From: Clostridium swellfunianum
GTDB taxonomy: Bacteria; Bacillota; Clostridia; Clostridiales; Clostridiaceae
DNA length: 64,000 nt
Assembly: GCF_023656515.1 (NCBI RefSeq)
Contig: NZ_JAMOFV010000006.1
Coordinates: 1,961,243 to 2,025,242 of the forward strand
Direction of reading: 5' to 3'
The position numbers were made by a program, and so were the translations under genes. Positions 1-9,297 of this stretch are shown here, in pieces. Below the pieces are notes generated by a model. It saw only the letters and a list, made by a program, of their open reading frames with translations. It was not told where the DNA came from and did not search any database. Numbering within the stretch: position 1 is the first letter of the stretch; each line of letters begins with the position of its first letter.

Positions 1-575
1 AATCTATCTTTAATTAGTGCTGCTATGCTGTCATCTATATCTTCCTGAAGCAAGATTTCCTTTGGAGAAAACTTAGAGATTTCATCAGCTAAAATTGCTT
101 CTTGAAATACTGAATCTGTGCAATAAATCTCTCCAGTCGAAATATCAGCTAGACATATACCCATATAATTTGACTTTTTATCTATATAGATGCTCATTAC
201 ATAATTATTTTTAGTATCTTCTAAAAAGCTTGCATCAGTATAAGTTCCAGGTGTCACTATCCTTATTATATCCCTTTTTACGATACCCTTTGCTTCACTT
301 GGATCTTCCATTTGCTCACAGATAGCAACCTTATAGCCCTTGCTTATAAGTCTGCTTATATAAGAATTAGCAGAATGAAATGGTATACCGCACATAGGCG
401 CTCTTTTCTCAAGGCCACAATCTCTTCCTGTTAGCACGAGTTCAAGTTCTTTAGAAGCTGTTTCAGCATCCTCAAAAAACATTTCATAAAAATCGCCTAG
501 TCTGAAAAATAAAATACAATCCTTACACTTTTCCTTAACCTGCAGATACTGCTGCATCATAGGAGTTAATGCCAC
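1..575 (-). CDS. mutS: DNA mismatch repair protein MutS, N-terminal part (cut by window edge)
   Basis: MutS recognises mispaired bases and starts mismatch repair with MutL. Only about the first 191 residues are here; the rest lies left of base 1. The start is a GTG at 573-575, with the Shine-Dalgarno GGAGGTA just before it (complement of 581-587). The encoded N-terminus begins with [11 protein letters not shown] and carries the [11 protein letters not shown] mismatch-reading motif, whose Phe-x-Glu pair stacks on the mismatch in the family. It lies 58 bases downstream of miaB on the same strand, an order common in Clostridia, but a terminator hairpin sits between them. Confidence 0.93.
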   Translation of the reverse strand, partial: MALTPMMQQYLQVKEKCKDCILFFRLGDFYEMFFEDAETASKELELVLTGRDCGLEKRAPMCGIPFHSANSYISRLISKGYKVAICEQMEDPSEAKGIVKRDIIRIVTPGTYTDASFLEDTKNNYVMSIYIDKKSNYMGICLADISTGEIYCTDSVFQEAILADEISKFSPKEILLQEDIDDSIAALIKDR

Positions 576-596
576 GATGTTACCTCCTTTCAATTT

Positions 597-624
597 TAAA
601 AAAAGCTCTTAATTAAAAGAGCTT
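597..624 (-). terminator. Terminator hairpin between miaB and mutS
   Basis: Arms AAGCTCTT (603-610) and AAGAGCTT (617-624) enclose a 6-base loop. On the minus strand a run of seven T follows. mutS transcription then needs readthrough or a promoter inside miaB. Confidence 0.6.
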
Positions 625-633
625 CTTAAAAGT

Positions 634-1965
634 TTAAACCTGCTCGCCATTTAAAGAGAAAGATAACGCTTCTGTTATCTTAACATTTACTATCTTTCCA
701 ATGCTATCTTCACTACCTGTGAAGTTGACAAGCTTAGCAGAAGTAGTTCTTCCCATAAGCTTAGTGCTGTCATTTTTACTAAAACCTTCTACTAAAACTG
801 AGACAATTCTATCTTTATATTCTTTATTTTTCTTAGCGCTTGACTCGTTTATAACAGCTACTAGTTTGTTGAATCTTTCATGCTTTACACCGTCTTCAAT
901 TTGCTCCTTCATTTCATCCGCAGGAGTTCCCTTACGCTTTGAATAGATGAAAGTGAACGCAGAATCATACTCAACTTCCTTTGCAAGGCTTAAAGTTTCC
1001 TCTGCATCTTCCTCTGTTTCTCCTGGGAATCCAACAATTATATCAGTGGTGATAGCAACATCAGGAACTGCCTTTTTTATTTTACGAACTAACTCTAAGT
1101 ACTGCTCCCTATCATATTGTCTGTTCATCTTCTTTAATATTCTAGAAGAACCAGATTGAACAGGAAGGTGGATATGATTACACACTTTATGACACTCTGC
1201 TATAGCCTCAATAAGTTCATCTGATAAGTCTTTTGGGTGTGAAGTCATAAATCTAATTCTTTCTAATCCTTCAATATTATTTATTCTATTTAATAACCTA
1301 GCAAAACTCATATTTCCTTCAAGTCCCTTACCATAGGAGTTAACATTCTGACCTAAAAGAGTTACTTCCTTATAGCCCTGCGCTACCAAAGATTTTATTT
1401 CATTCTCAATTTCTTCTGGTTTTCTGCTTCTTTCTCTTCCTCTCACATATGGGACTATACAGTATGTACAGAAATTGTTACAGCCATACATTATTGTAAC
1501 AAAGGCTTTTATGTTGCTTTCCCTATCTACTGGAAGTCCCTCAACAATGCCTTCTTCTTTATTTATTATTTCGATTACGGATCTTCCCTCCTGCTTAACT
1601 CTGTTCAAGTATTCAGGAAACTTGTAAGCATTATGTGTACCGAATATAATATCCACAAATGGATATTTCTTTATAATACTGTCAGCCATTCCTTCCTGCT
1701 GCATCATACACCCGCAGACAGCTATTATTAAATCAGGATTTTTCTTCTTTAAGCTTTTTAAAGCCCCAAGATTTCCATATACCTTAAGCTCTGCATTTTC
1801 TCTTACACAACAAGTGTTGAAGATTATAATTGAAGCTTCTTCCTTAGTTTCAGTTCTCGTATACCCTTGTGACTTAAGCATTCCTGAAAGTTTTTCTGAA
1901 TCTTCTTCATTCATTTGGCAGCCCCAAGTTTCAATAAAATATTTTAAGCTTGTTATTTTATCCAT
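634..1965 (-). CDS. miaB: tRNA-2-methylthio-N6-dimethylallyladenosine synthase MiaB
   Basis: MiaB is a radical-SAM methylthiotransferase that adds a 2-methylthio group to isopentenyl-A37 of tRNAs. The N-terminal UPF0004 domain has the three cluster cysteines ([25 protein letters not shown]). The radical-SAM CxxxCxxC motif is CNNFCTYC, followed by [13 protein letters not shown] domain ends the protein. I chose the ATG at 1965 because AAGGAGAA stands about 6 bases before it; an in-frame ATG 30 bases further upstream (1995) has no ribosome-binding site. That gives 443 residues, normal for the family. Confidence 0.95.
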   Translation of the reverse strand: MDKITSLKYFIETWGCQMNEEDSEKLSGMLKSQGYTRTETKEEASIIIFNTCCVRENAELKVYGNLGALKSLKKKNPDLIIAVCGCMMQQEGMADSIIKKYPFVDIIFGTHNAYKFPEYLNRVKQEGRSVIEIINKEEGIVEGLPVDRESNIKAFVTIMYGCNNFCTYCIVPYVRGRERSRKPEEIENEIKSLVAQGYKEVTLLGQNVNSYGKGLEGNMSFARLLNRINNIEGLERIRFMTSHPKDLSDELIEAIAECHKVCNHIHLPVQSGSSRILKKMNRQYDREQYLELVRKIKKAVPDVAITTDIIVGFPGETEEDAEETLSLAKEVEYDSAFTFIYSKRKGTPADEMKEQIEDGVKHERFNKLVAVINESSAKKNKEYKDRIVSVLVEGFSKNDSTKLMGRTTSAKLVNFTGSEDSIGKIVNVKITEALSFSLNGEQV

Positions 1966-2265
1966 TCTATTTCTCCTTTGTATAAAGCTAAACATCTAAT
2001 TTGATTATAAAATTATTATATTAGTTAAGTAGTGATATTAATATATAAATTAACATTACTATTATATATAATTTATTATTAATTTTAAAGTATTTTTACA
2101 TCATTAAATCTCAATGTGAAATAATAAATAATTTAATTGTAAATATTTCAAACAACATGTTGGTATTATTTTCATACAAACAGACTGAAAGAAATATTTC
2201 ATCAATGTTCGCAAAGTGGTTAATTTTTTATCAAATGAATTTTTGTAAACATTATCACATTCATC
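1966..2265. other. A+T-rich intergenic region between miaB and the aminotransferase pair
   Basis: About 300 bases of very A+T-rich sequence between divergent genes. I see no open reading frame with a ribosome-binding site, no RNA gene and no convincing riboswitch. The miaB promoter must lie here but is not distinct. Confidence 0.5.
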
Positions 2266-2295
2266 TTGAAACTAATGCTTCATTTTTGATATAAT
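2266..2295 (+). promoter_or_regulatory. Predicted promoter of the aminotransferase pair
   Basis: TTGAAA (2266-2271), an 18-base gap, then TATAAT (2290-2295). A TG dinucleotide one base before the -10 makes it an extended -10 element. It lies about 65 bases before the ATG at 2360. Confidence 0.65.
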
Positions 2296-2359
2296 GAAAG
2301 CAGGAGTTTTCAATAAAATGTAGAATATATGATGTATAAAACATGGGGGGTGCAATTTA

Positions 2360-3544
2360 ATGAATTTACGTTTTTCTGAAAGAACATCAGGCATAAAAGC
2401 TTCCGAAATTAGAGAACTATTAAAGCTTACTGAAAGACCTGACATAATATCCTTTGCAGGAGGGCTTCCAGCTCCAGAACTTTTCCCTATCGAGCAAATG
2501 GCAGAAGTAAGTGTTAAAGTATTAAAAGAAGATGGAAGGGCTGCTCTTCAATACAGTACAACCGAAGGTTATGTACCTTTAAGAGAAATAATAGCAAGAC
2601 AGAGAATGCCTAAAGCAGGTGTAAGTGCCACCATAGATAATATAATGATAACACACGGTTCACAGCAAGGACTTGAATTTTCAGCAAAGATTTTTATAGA
2701 TAAAGGGGATATCATCATATGTGAAAGTCCAAGCTATCTTGGAGCTTTAAATGCTTTTAAAGCTTATCAGCCTAAGTTTATCGAAATACCAATGGATGAC
2801 AACGGCATGATAGTGGATGAACTTGAAAAAGCACTGGAAGCTCACCCAGAAGCCAAAATGATTTATACAATCCCAGACTTTCAAAACCCAAGCGGTAAGA
2901 CTATGTCCGTAGAAAGAAGAAAAAGAGTTGCGCAGTTGGCTAAAATTTATGGTATTCCTGTTATAGAAGACTGCCCATATGGAGAACTTATATTTGAAGG
3001 AGAAGTTTATCCTTCTATTAAAAGCTTTGATACTGAAGGATATGTAGTGTATCTAGGCACTTTCTCTAAGACTTTCTGCCCTGGTCTAAGAGTTGGCTGG
3101 GTGTGTGCTGATCCTGAAATACTCCAAAAATATGTTATTGTAAAGCAAGGCGCTGACTTGCAGTGCAGTAGTATGGCACAAAGAGAAACAGCAATGTTTA
3201 TGCAGCAATATGATTTAGATGAACACATTGCTAAAATTAAAACCATATATAAGATTAGACGCGACATTATGCTTCAATCTATTAAGGACTACTTCCCTTC
3301 TGAAGTTAAGTATACATGTCCTAAAGGCGGACTATTTACTTGGGTTGAACTCAGAAAAGATTTAAATGCTGCTCAATTATTAGAAGAAGCATTAAAAGAA
3401 AAAGTGGCTTTCGTCCCAGGAGGATCATTTTTCCCAAATGGAGGCAATGAAAACCATTTCAGGTTAAACTATTCAAACATGAATGAACAATTAATTGTTG
3501 AAGGTATTAAAAGATTAGGCAAAGTACTGCGTAATTACTATTAA
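2360..3544 (+). CDS. PLP-dependent aminotransferase, 2-aminoadipate/MocR-like class I family
   Basis: A 394-residue fold-type I aminotransferase that moves an amino group between an amino acid and a 2-oxo acid using pyridoxal phosphate. The start resembles LysN-like and MocR-derived enzymes (FAGGLPAPELFP). Other motifs are the substrate and cofactor region PDFQNPSG, the aspartate in EDCPYGEL, and the Schiff-base lysine in GTFSKTFCPGLRVGW. There is no helix-turn-helix domain, so it is an enzyme rather than a GntR/MocR regulator. GGGGGG precedes the ATG. A second aminotransferase follows 86 bases downstream on the same strand. Substrate cannot be read from the sequence. Confidence 0.88.
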   Translation: MNLRFSERTSGIKASEIRELLKLTERPDIISFAGGLPAPELFPIEQMAEVSVKVLKEDGRAALQYSTTEGYVPLREIIARQRMPKAGVSATIDNIMITHGSQQGLEFSAKIFIDKGDIIICESPSYLGALNAFKAYQPKFIEIPMDDNGMIVDELEKALEAHPEAKMIYTIPDFQNPSGKTMSVERRKRVAQLAKIYGIPVIEDCPYGELIFEGEVYPSIKSFDTEGYVVYLGTFSKTFCPGLRVGWVCADPEILQKYVIVKQGADLQCSSMAQRETAMFMQQYDLDEHIAKIKTIYKIRRDIMLQSIKDYFPSEVKYTCPKGGLFTWVELRKDLNAAQLLEEALKEKVAFVPGGSFFPNGGNENHFRLNYSNMNEQLIVEGIKRLGKVLRNYY

Positions 3545-3630
3545 TAAAATTTGCGCAGCTATATAAATTATTAGTTGCTATAAGAAATATATTTTATTCT
3601 TATGCCACAGGTAACACAAGGAGGACAAAA

Positions 3631-4824
3631 ATGAATATCTCAAAAAGAGTACTAGACATGCAATTTTCACCCATTAGAAAGCTTACACCTTACGCTGAAA
3701 CCGCTAGAAATAAAGGGATAAAGGTTTACCACTTAAACATAGGTCAACCTGACATAGCAACTCCTGAAACCTTTTATGAAGTGCTAAATAAATTTGATGA
3801 ATCGGTTTTAAAATATGCCAATTCTCAAGGTATAGACGCTTTAATTGATAGCTTTATACAATACTATAAAGAATGGAATATACATTTTGAAAAGAATCAA
3901 CTGATGATAACTAATGGAGGAAGCGAAGCAATACTATTTGCTTTAATGGCAATATGCGATGTAGGAGATGAAATAATCATTCCTGAGCCTTTCTATACTA
4001 ACTACAATGGTTTCTCCGAGATTGCTGGAGTTAATGTTGTACCTTTTATAACTAAGGCCGAAGAAGGCTTCCATTTACCAAACAAACAAACAATAATAAA
4101 TAAAATCACTGATAAAACAAGAGCTATTTTAATTTCAAATCCAGGGAATCCAACTGGTGTTGTTTATACTTATGAAGAGATTAGAATGCTTGCAGATATA
4201 GCTAAAGAGCATGACCTTTATATAATTGCAGATGAGGTTTATAGAGAATTTGTTTATGATGATTTAAAATTCACCTCTGCATTGTATATGGAAGATGTAC
4301 TTGATAGGATCATTCTTATAGACAGTATTTCAAAACGTTATAGTGCCTGTGGTGCTAGAATAGGTCTTGTTGCTTCAAAGAATGATGAACTTATGAATCA
4401 AATACTAAAACTTTGTCAATCAAGACTCTGTTGCCCAACTATTGAGCAGATGGCCGCTGCAAACCTAATAAATACTCCTAAGGCTTACTTTGATGAAGTT
4501 AAACAGGAATATGAAAATAGAAGAAACATTATGCATGAAGGTTTATCAAAAATACCTGGAGTTATTTGCGAAAAGCCAACAGGAGCCTTTTATATAATGG
4601 CTAAGCTTCCTATTGAGGATGCAGATCACTTTGCTAAATGGATGCTTACCGATTTCAGCTATGATAACAAGACTGTTATGTTTGCTCCTGCTGAAGGCTT
4701 CTATGCCACTGAAGGATTAGGAAAGAATGAAATAAGACTTTCCTACTGCCTAAAAGCTGAAGATTTAAAGGATGCAATGGATATACTTGCAATAGCTTTA
4801 AAACGATATATGAACATTAAATAA
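3631..4824 (+). CDS. PLP-dependent class I aminotransferase (aspartate/aromatic-like)
   Basis: A 397-residue fold-type I aminotransferase of the AspC/AraT type. Motifs are HLNIGQPDIATP near the N-terminus, the SNPGNPTG loop, IADEVYREF, and the lysine that holds PLP in DSISKRYSACGARIG. AAGGAGG stands 7 bases before the ATG. It probably shares a transcript with the aminotransferase just upstream, and a terminator hairpin follows its stop. The two enzymes are from different subfamilies, so they are not a recent duplication. Substrate unknown. Confidence 0.88.
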   Translation: MNISKRVLDMQFSPIRKLTPYAETARNKGIKVYHLNIGQPDIATPETFYEVLNKFDESVLKYANSQGIDALIDSFIQYYKEWNIHFEKNQLMITNGGSEAILFALMAICDVGDEIIIPEPFYTNYNGFSEIAGVNVVPFITKAEEGFHLPNKQTIINKITDKTRAILISNPGNPTGVVYTYEEIRMLADIAKEHDLYIIADEVYREFVYDDLKFTSALYMEDVLDRIILIDSISKRYSACGARIGLVASKNDELMNQILKLCQSRLCCPTIEQMAAANLINTPKAYFDEVKQEYENRRNIMHEGLSKIPGVICEKPTGAFYIMAKLPIEDADHFAKWMLTDFSYDNKTVMFAPAEGFYATEGLGKNEIRLSYCLKAEDLKDAMDILAIALKRYMNIK

Positions 4825-4830
4825 TACAAA

Positions 4831-4861
4831 AATAAATGAGTGAACTTATCACTCATTTATT
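4831..4861. terminator. Bidirectional terminator between convergent genes
   Basis: A 13-base perfect stem (4831-4843 with 4849-4861) around a 5-base ACTTA loop, with T-runs usable on both strands. It ends the aminotransferase pair and overlaps the 3' end of the GNAT gene. Confidence 0.8.
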
Positions 4862-5723
4862 TTTTATACTCCCAAGTATGCATCTCGCCTTGCACTCTAA
4901 AACCAAGACTTTTATATAAACTTATTGCACTTTCGTTATTCACTTCCACCCTTAATTTTACATCCCAAACGCCCTCTTCATTTAAGATTTTAAAAAGATG
5001 GCACATGAGAGCTCTGCCATATCCTTTTCCTCTATAGCCTTCTAAAACTCCTACATTGACTATAGTAGGAATGCTGTCATTAAATATGATTTGTCCATAT
5101 CCTATGTATTTATTTCCTAATCTTAAAAGTATGGAGCCTTTTTCAAAATAATAGGATTGAATTTCATCATAATAAATATCATCTTTATGAAGAGGTATCC
5201 GTGTATCATTCTTAAAAACTTCATTTTGTATCTGACATCTTGTTTCTTCATGTTTGCCTTTAATAAACTGCTCAAATACTATGTCATTATCATTTGATAA
5301 TGTACCAGAATTAATCACATCGGCATACATCTCATAGGTTCCTGCTTTCTTTTTAAATCCTAGTCTAGATAAAACCTCATAATTAATAGCATTTCTTTCA
5401 CAGCAGTAAATAAATTTAGATCTATAGTTAAAACATTCTAAAAGTGATGAATATTTTTTAGTCAGATCATCTTCCCCAGACACGTACATAGAGTTTATAA
5501 TAAAACTGTTTTTATCTTGCTTTGTAATCCAAATATAGCCTACAATATTATTCTCATATATTAATAGTTTAATTCGTCTATGTTCAAAAAATTGCTGGGT
5601 AAAAGTAATACTATTATAATATTCCTCAAAATCCTCATTAAGCATATTAAATTGGTTTCTCTGATTATTTAGTTCAAATACAGGTTTTAAGTTCTTCTTG
5701 CTTAAAGAAACACAATTATACAT
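4857..5723 (-). CDS. Double-domain GNAT N-acetyltransferase
   Basis: A 288-residue protein of the Gcn5-related acetyltransferase fold, predicted to transfer acetyl from acetyl-CoA to an amine. The C-terminal domain (about residues 150-285) holds the acetyl-CoA loop GYRGKGYGRAL and the late GNAT helix SAISLYKSLGF. The N-terminal half (about 1-140) looks like a degenerate second GNAT domain (VLSRLGFKKKAGTYEMY). GAGG lies a few bases before the ATG. The stop lies inside the bidirectional terminator. Substrate unknown. Confidence 0.8.
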   Translation of the reverse strand: MYNCVSLSKKNLKPVFELNNQRNQFNMLNEDFEEYYNSITFTQQFFEHRRIKLLIYENNIVGYIWITKQDKNSFIINSMYVSGEDDLTKKYSSLLECFNYRSKFIYCCERNAINYEVLSRLGFKKKAGTYEMYADVINSGTLSNDNDIVFEQFIKGKHEETRCQIQNEVFKNDTRIPLHKDDIYYDEIQSYYFEKGSILLRLGNKYIGYGQIIFNDSIPTIVNVGVLEGYRGKGYGRALMCHLFKILNEEGVWDVKLRVEVNNESAISLYKSLGFRVQGEMHTWEYKK

Positions 5724-5858
5724 ATAATACCTCGTAATTTATGATAGTATAATACCAATTCTTACATTTTAAGTATAAATCTCATGAAGGACTTAGTCAA
5801 ATATTAGATTTATTGTTTATTAAATTATATTATCTATTATTTTTTTTAGCACTTAATG

Positions 5859-5887
5859 TTGACAAAGAAAACAAGCTGCTATATAAT
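5859..5887 (+). promoter_or_regulatory. Consensus promoter of the tRNA cluster
   Basis: TTGACA (5859-5864), exactly 17 bases, then TATAAT (5882-5887): a perfect sigma-A consensus match, 14 bases before the first tRNA. Confidence 0.88.
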
Positions 5888-5901
5888 AACTTATGTCATA
5901 T

Positions 5902-5978
5902 GGATCTTTAGCTCAGTTGGTTAGAGCAACCGGCTCATAACCGGTTGGTCCGGGGTTCGAGTCCCTGAAGGTCCACCA
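5902..5978 (+). tRNA. tRNA with CAU anticodon (Met elongator, or Ile2 read by TilS)
   Basis: A full cloverleaf of 77 bases with an encoded CCA. The acceptor stem is GGATCTT/AAGGTCC, with one T-G pair, and the anticodon loop CTCATAA gives CAT at 5936-5938. Base 1 pairs with base 72, so it is not the initiator. The GGAYCUUUAGCUCAG start resembles, from memory, firmicute tRNA-Ile2, whose C34 is changed to lysidine. Standard scanners would call it Met. Confidence 0.93.
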
Positions 5979-5983
5979 TTTTT

Positions 5984-6058
5984 GCTGGCATGGCTCAACG
6001 GTAGAGCAGCTGACTTGTAATCAGCAGGTTGTAGGTTCGATTCCTATTGCCAGCTCCA
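5984..6058 (+). tRNA. tRNA-Thr (TGT anticodon)
   Basis: A 75-base cloverleaf with encoded CCA. Acceptor stem GCTGGCA/TGCCAGC, anticodon stem GCTGA/TCAGC, loop CTTGTAA with TGT at 6016-6018. It lies five bases after the preceding tRNA. Confidence 0.96.
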
Positions 6059-6063
6059 CTTTT

Positions 6064-6148
6064 GGAGGAATTCCCGAGCGGCCAAAGGGGGCAGACTGTA
6101 AATCTGTTATCAGTGATTTCGATGGTTCGAATCCATCTTCCTCCACCA
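6064..6148 (+). tRNA. tRNA-Tyr (GTA anticodon)
   Basis: An 85-base class II tRNA with a long variable arm and encoded CCA. Acceptor stem GGAGGAA/TTCCTCC, anticodon loop CTGTAAA with GTA at 6098-6100. It is the last of the three-tRNA cluster. Confidence 0.96.
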
Positions 6149-6176
6149 AAAGCAGACGTTTTGTCTGCTTTTTTAT
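6148..6176 (+). terminator. Terminator of the tRNA cluster
   Basis: A 10-base stem (6148-6157 with 6163-6172) around GTTTT, followed by T-rich sequence. The stem begins at the last base of the tRNA-Tyr CCA. Confidence 0.85.
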
Positions 6177-6200
6177 TTTCTATTTTTTAAAGTGTAAAAC

Positions 6201-6232
6201 AAAAGCATCATCTAAGTCTAGATGATGCTTTT
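6201..6232. terminator. Terminator after ispH-rpsA
   Basis: A 14-base perfect stem (6201-6214 with 6219-6232), 4-base loop. T-rich flanks exist on both strands; on the minus strand it ends the ispH-rpsA operon. Confidence 0.8.
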
Positions 6233-6238
6233 ATTTTA

Positions 6239-8152
6239 TTAAACTTCTTCAACTTCCTTTATGCTTAAACCTATTTTCTTAGCTTCTTTGTCAACTTCAA
6301 CTATTTTTGCTTTTACTTGCTGGCCAATTTGTAGTGCTGATGCAGGAGTTTCAATTCTCTTATTGCTTATTTGAGATATGTGAACTAAAGCATCTACACC
6401 TGACTCAAGCTCGACAAAAGCTCCAAAAGCTGCAAAACGTACAACTTTGCCTAAAACTATATTTCCAACAGGATATTTTTCTTCAACATTGTCCCATGGA
6501 TTTTCAATTAACTTCTTTATAGAAAGTGAAAGCTTTTTATTTTCTTTATCTGCTTCAAGTATGTAAACTTCAATCTTATCTCCAACTTTTAAAACGTCTG
6601 AAGGCTTGTTAACTCTTCCCCAAGACATCTCGGATACATGTAGAAGTCCATCTACTCCATTTACATCTACAAAAGCGCCAAAGCTTGTAAGTCTCTTAAC
6701 TTCTCCAATAACCTTTTGCCCTTGTTCTATTGTTCCCCATGTTTCAGCTTCAACTCTGTCCTTTTCACCCTTCAGTAACTCTCTTCTTGATCCAACTATC
6801 TTACTGCCTCTTCTTTCTTCCTTAAGCTCGATTATCTTCAATTCAAAATCCTGTCCAACATACTTTTCTAAATTGTTAACATGAAACAACTCAACATGTG
6901 AAGCCGGAATAAATACTCTTACTCCCTTAAAGCTCGCAACTAAGCCTCCATTAACAGCTTCCTTTACAGTAACATTTATAGCCTCTCCATTTTCGAAAGA
7001 TGCTCTAAGTTGTTTTCTGGCTGCTTCCCTTTCAATTTCTATTCTGGATAAAACTACATATCCATCTTCATTAGCTCTGTTTAGAACTTTAACTTCAACT
7101 TCTTGTCCAGCCTTTAAAATATCAGTAAGCTTAATAGAATCATCCTTTGTGACTTCTTCCTTTGGAAGATATCCGTCAGATTTGTAGCCTATATTTACAT
7201 AAGCTGCTTTTTCATTTACAGAAATTATTGTACCCTTTACTATTTTACCTACGGATATACTTGCTTGGTTTTGCTCCATGAATGCTAGTTGCTCATTCAT
7301 TTCCATATTATTTTGTTCGCTCATTTTTAAAACCGCCTCCTTAATAATCCAATCTGGTGTAGATGCACCAGCTGTAATGCCTATTTTATTTATTTTTTTA
7401 CCCGATAAAAAGTTTTCAGGTATTTGGCTCAAATTTTCTACATGTATTGTATCTTTACAGTTGCCTTTACATATTTCAAAAAGCTTTGTCGTATTTGAAC
7501 TATTATAGCCGCCAAGTATAATCATGGCATCTACAGTCTTTGAAAGCTCTTCTGCTGTTTTTTGTCTAACTTCTGTTGCATTGCATATAGTGTTAAAAGC
7601 AATAAATTCCTTGCAGTTTTTAACTATAGCTTGTAAAACGCTTTCCCAATTCTGTTGCTTTTCTGTGGTTTGTGATACTACGCAAACTCTTCTAGTCAAG
7701 TTTGAAAGATCTTCTCCCCTCTTGGCTATTATAGCCTTGTTATCACACCAGCCATTTATTCCAACAACCTCAGGATGATCCTTGTCACCTACTATAACTA
7801 CCGAATATCCTGCATCAGAGTATTCCTTTACCTTCCTTTGAATATTTGATACATAAGGACAAGTATTATCAACTACCTTTATACCTTTGCTTTTTAATTG
7901 TTCTAAAACCAGAGGAGTAACACCATGCGACCTTATGATTACAACATCTTTATCCGTCAAATCCTCTATGTCTGTAAGCTCAATTGGATATATATCATTT
8001 CCTTTTAAGTATTCAACAACATCTTTATTATGTATAAGAGGACCTAGTGTATATATTCTTTGTTCATAATTCTCTTTTACCTTTATAGCTTCATCTACTG
8101 CTCTTTTAACTCCAAAACAAAAACCTGCTTTGTCTGCCACAAATACTTCCAT
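6239..8152 (-). CDS. ispH: IspH (HMBPP reductase) fused to ribosomal protein S1
   Basis: A 637-residue fusion. Residues 1-280 are 4-hydroxy-3-methylbut-2-enyl diphosphate reductase, the last step of the MEP isoprenoid pathway. Its three iron-sulfur cysteines sit in KAGFCFGVKRA, NTCPYV and NTICNATEV. Residues from about 295 are ribosomal protein S1 with four S1 RNA-binding repeats, for example LTSFGAFVDVNGVDGLLHVSEM and FAAFGAFVELESGVDALVH. The same fusion is known across Clostridia, so it is not an assembly artefact. It is the last gene of the operon that starts at 10521, 50 bases after cmk. Confidence 0.95.
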   Translation of the reverse strand: MEVFVADKAGFCFGVKRAVDEAIKVKENYEQRIYTLGPLIHNKDVVEYLKGNDIYPIELTDIEDLTDKDVVIIRSHGVTPLVLEQLKSKGIKVVDNTCPYVSNIQRKVKEYSDAGYSVVIVGDKDHPEVVGINGWCDNKAIIAKRGEDLSNLTRRVCVVSQTTEKQQNWESVLQAIVKNCKEFIAFNTICNATEVRQKTAEELSKTVDAMIILGGYNSSNTTKLFEICKGNCKDTIHVENLSQIPENFLSGKKINKIGITAGASTPDWIIKEAVLKMSEQNNMEMNEQLAFMEQNQASISVGKIVKGTIISVNEKAAYVNIGYKSDGYLPKEEVTKDDSIKLTDILKAGQEVEVKVLNRANEDGYVVLSRIEIEREAARKQLRASFENGEAINVTVKEAVNGGLVASFKGVRVFIPASHVELFHVNNLEKYVGQDFELKIIELKEERRGSKIVGSRRELLKGEKDRVEAETWGTIEQGQKVIGEVKRLTSFGAFVDVNGVDGLLHVSEMSWGRVNKPSDVLKVGDKIEVYILEADKENKKLSLSIKKLIENPWDNVEEKYPVGNIVLGKVVRFAAFGAFVELESGVDALVHISQISNKRIETPASALQIGQQVKAKIVEVDKEAKKIGLSIKEVEEV

Positions 8153-8202
8153 AATACCATGCTATAAGATATATAGCCTTACTCCCTCCGTTATTGTATA
8201 TT

Positions 8203-8868
8203 TTATAATTTAGTCCTTGAAATGATGTAGTCTGCCATCTTATCTACAACCCGCTCAATGGTTAAGTTAGAAGAATCTATTTCAATAGCATCCTCTGCCT
8301 TAGTTAAAGGATTAACTTCTCTGTGAGAATCTATGTAGTCTCTTCTTTTTATATCTTCTAAAAGTTCTTCATAATTAACTTCAATTCCTTTTTCGCAAAA
8401 CTCCTTGTATCTTCTTGAAGCTCTTTCCTCTGCGCTTGCAGTTAAGTAAAACTTAAAAGGCGCATCCTTTAATACTACGGTTCCAATATCTCTCCCGTCC
8501 ATTACAACATTGTATTTCTCGGACATCTTTTGTTGAAGATAAACCAACCGCTCTCTAACTTCCGGAATTGCCGCATAATTTGATACATTATTGCTTATCG
8601 AAGGCATGCAAACCTGTTCGCTGATATTCTCATTATTAAGTATTAAATCATCATTTTTAAAGTGCATATCAAGGCTGTCTACTAAGTCTAATAGTCTTTC
8701 TTTATCCTCTGGAGCAATATTTTCTTCCATTGCCCTTAGAGTTACAGCCCTATACATTGCACCAGTATTTATATACATAAGATTAAATCTTTTTGCTAAA
8801 ATCTTTGCAATAGTACTTTTACCCGCACCTGCCGGACCATCTATAGCTACTGATAATCTCAATTCCAT
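8203..8868 (-). CDS. cmk: Cytidylate kinase
   Basis: Phosphorylates CMP and dCMP with ATP. The 221-residue protein has the P-loop GPAGAGKS near its start, the INTGAMYRA substrate motif, VMDGRDIGTVV, and the arginine-rich lid SAEERASRRYKE. Length and motif order match bacterial Cmk. It lies 50 bases upstream of ispH-rpsA and 64 bases after aroH on the same strand; cmk next to rpsA is a very common bacterial arrangement. Confidence 0.96.
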   Translation of the reverse strand: MELRLSVAIDGPAGAGKSTIAKILAKRFNLMYINTGAMYRAVTLRAMEENIAPEDKERLLDLVDSLDMHFKNDDLILNNENISEQVCMPSISNNVSNYAAIPEVRERLVYLQQKMSEKYNVVMDGRDIGTVVLKDAPFKFYLTASAEERASRRYKEFCEKGIEVNYEELLEDIKRRDYIDSHREVNPLTKAEDAIEIDSSNLTIERVVDKMADYIISRTKL

Positions 8869-8932
8869 ACTTCCTTTCCGAATAAGCTAAATACCAACCT
8901 TATAGTAATTCTATATAAATTTCTAAAATCCT

Positions 8933-9295
8933 TTATTTAATATCAAATAAATCTTTTCTTAAATTTTTAGCTTCATTAAGATATATGTATTTTATATCTT
9001 TCTTTTCTTTTATGTCCAACAGGATTAAAACCCTAATGCAAAGCTTTAAAGAACCTTCCACATGCATTTCATTGAAATGCATAATAGCAGTTCTATTTAG
9101 ATTAAAAGCCTCCCTTACGTACTTGCCAGGATAAGCTTTAGTTATATCTCGAGTGCAGGAAAAGAATATAGAAGTAATGTCGTCGACATTAATATCATTT
9201 TGTTTAATCATCTCTTCAAATAATTCTAAGGAAGCTTTTTTGATTTCCGCTTCAGAATTATAAGAAATAGTCGTAGCTCCTCTTACTGATAACAA
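8933..9295 (-). CDS. aroH: Chorismate mutase, AroH type
   Basis: Converts chorismate to prephenate in phenylalanine and tyrosine synthesis. The 120-residue protein is the small trimeric AroH type. Visible active-site parts match the Bacillus enzyme: the arginine in VRGATT, the Glu and Arg in EGSLKLCIRVL, and the late tyrosine in YIYLNEAKNLRKDL. It begins 2 bases after the stop of the flavoprotein gene, so the two are translated from one message. Confidence 0.92.
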   Translation of the reverse strand: MLSVRGATTISYNSEAEIKKASLELFEEMIKQNDINVDDITSIFFSCTRDITKAYPGKYVREAFNLNRTAIMHFNEMHVEGSLKLCIRVLILLDIKEKKDIKYIYLNEAKNLRKDLFDIK

Positions 9296-9297
9296 TT

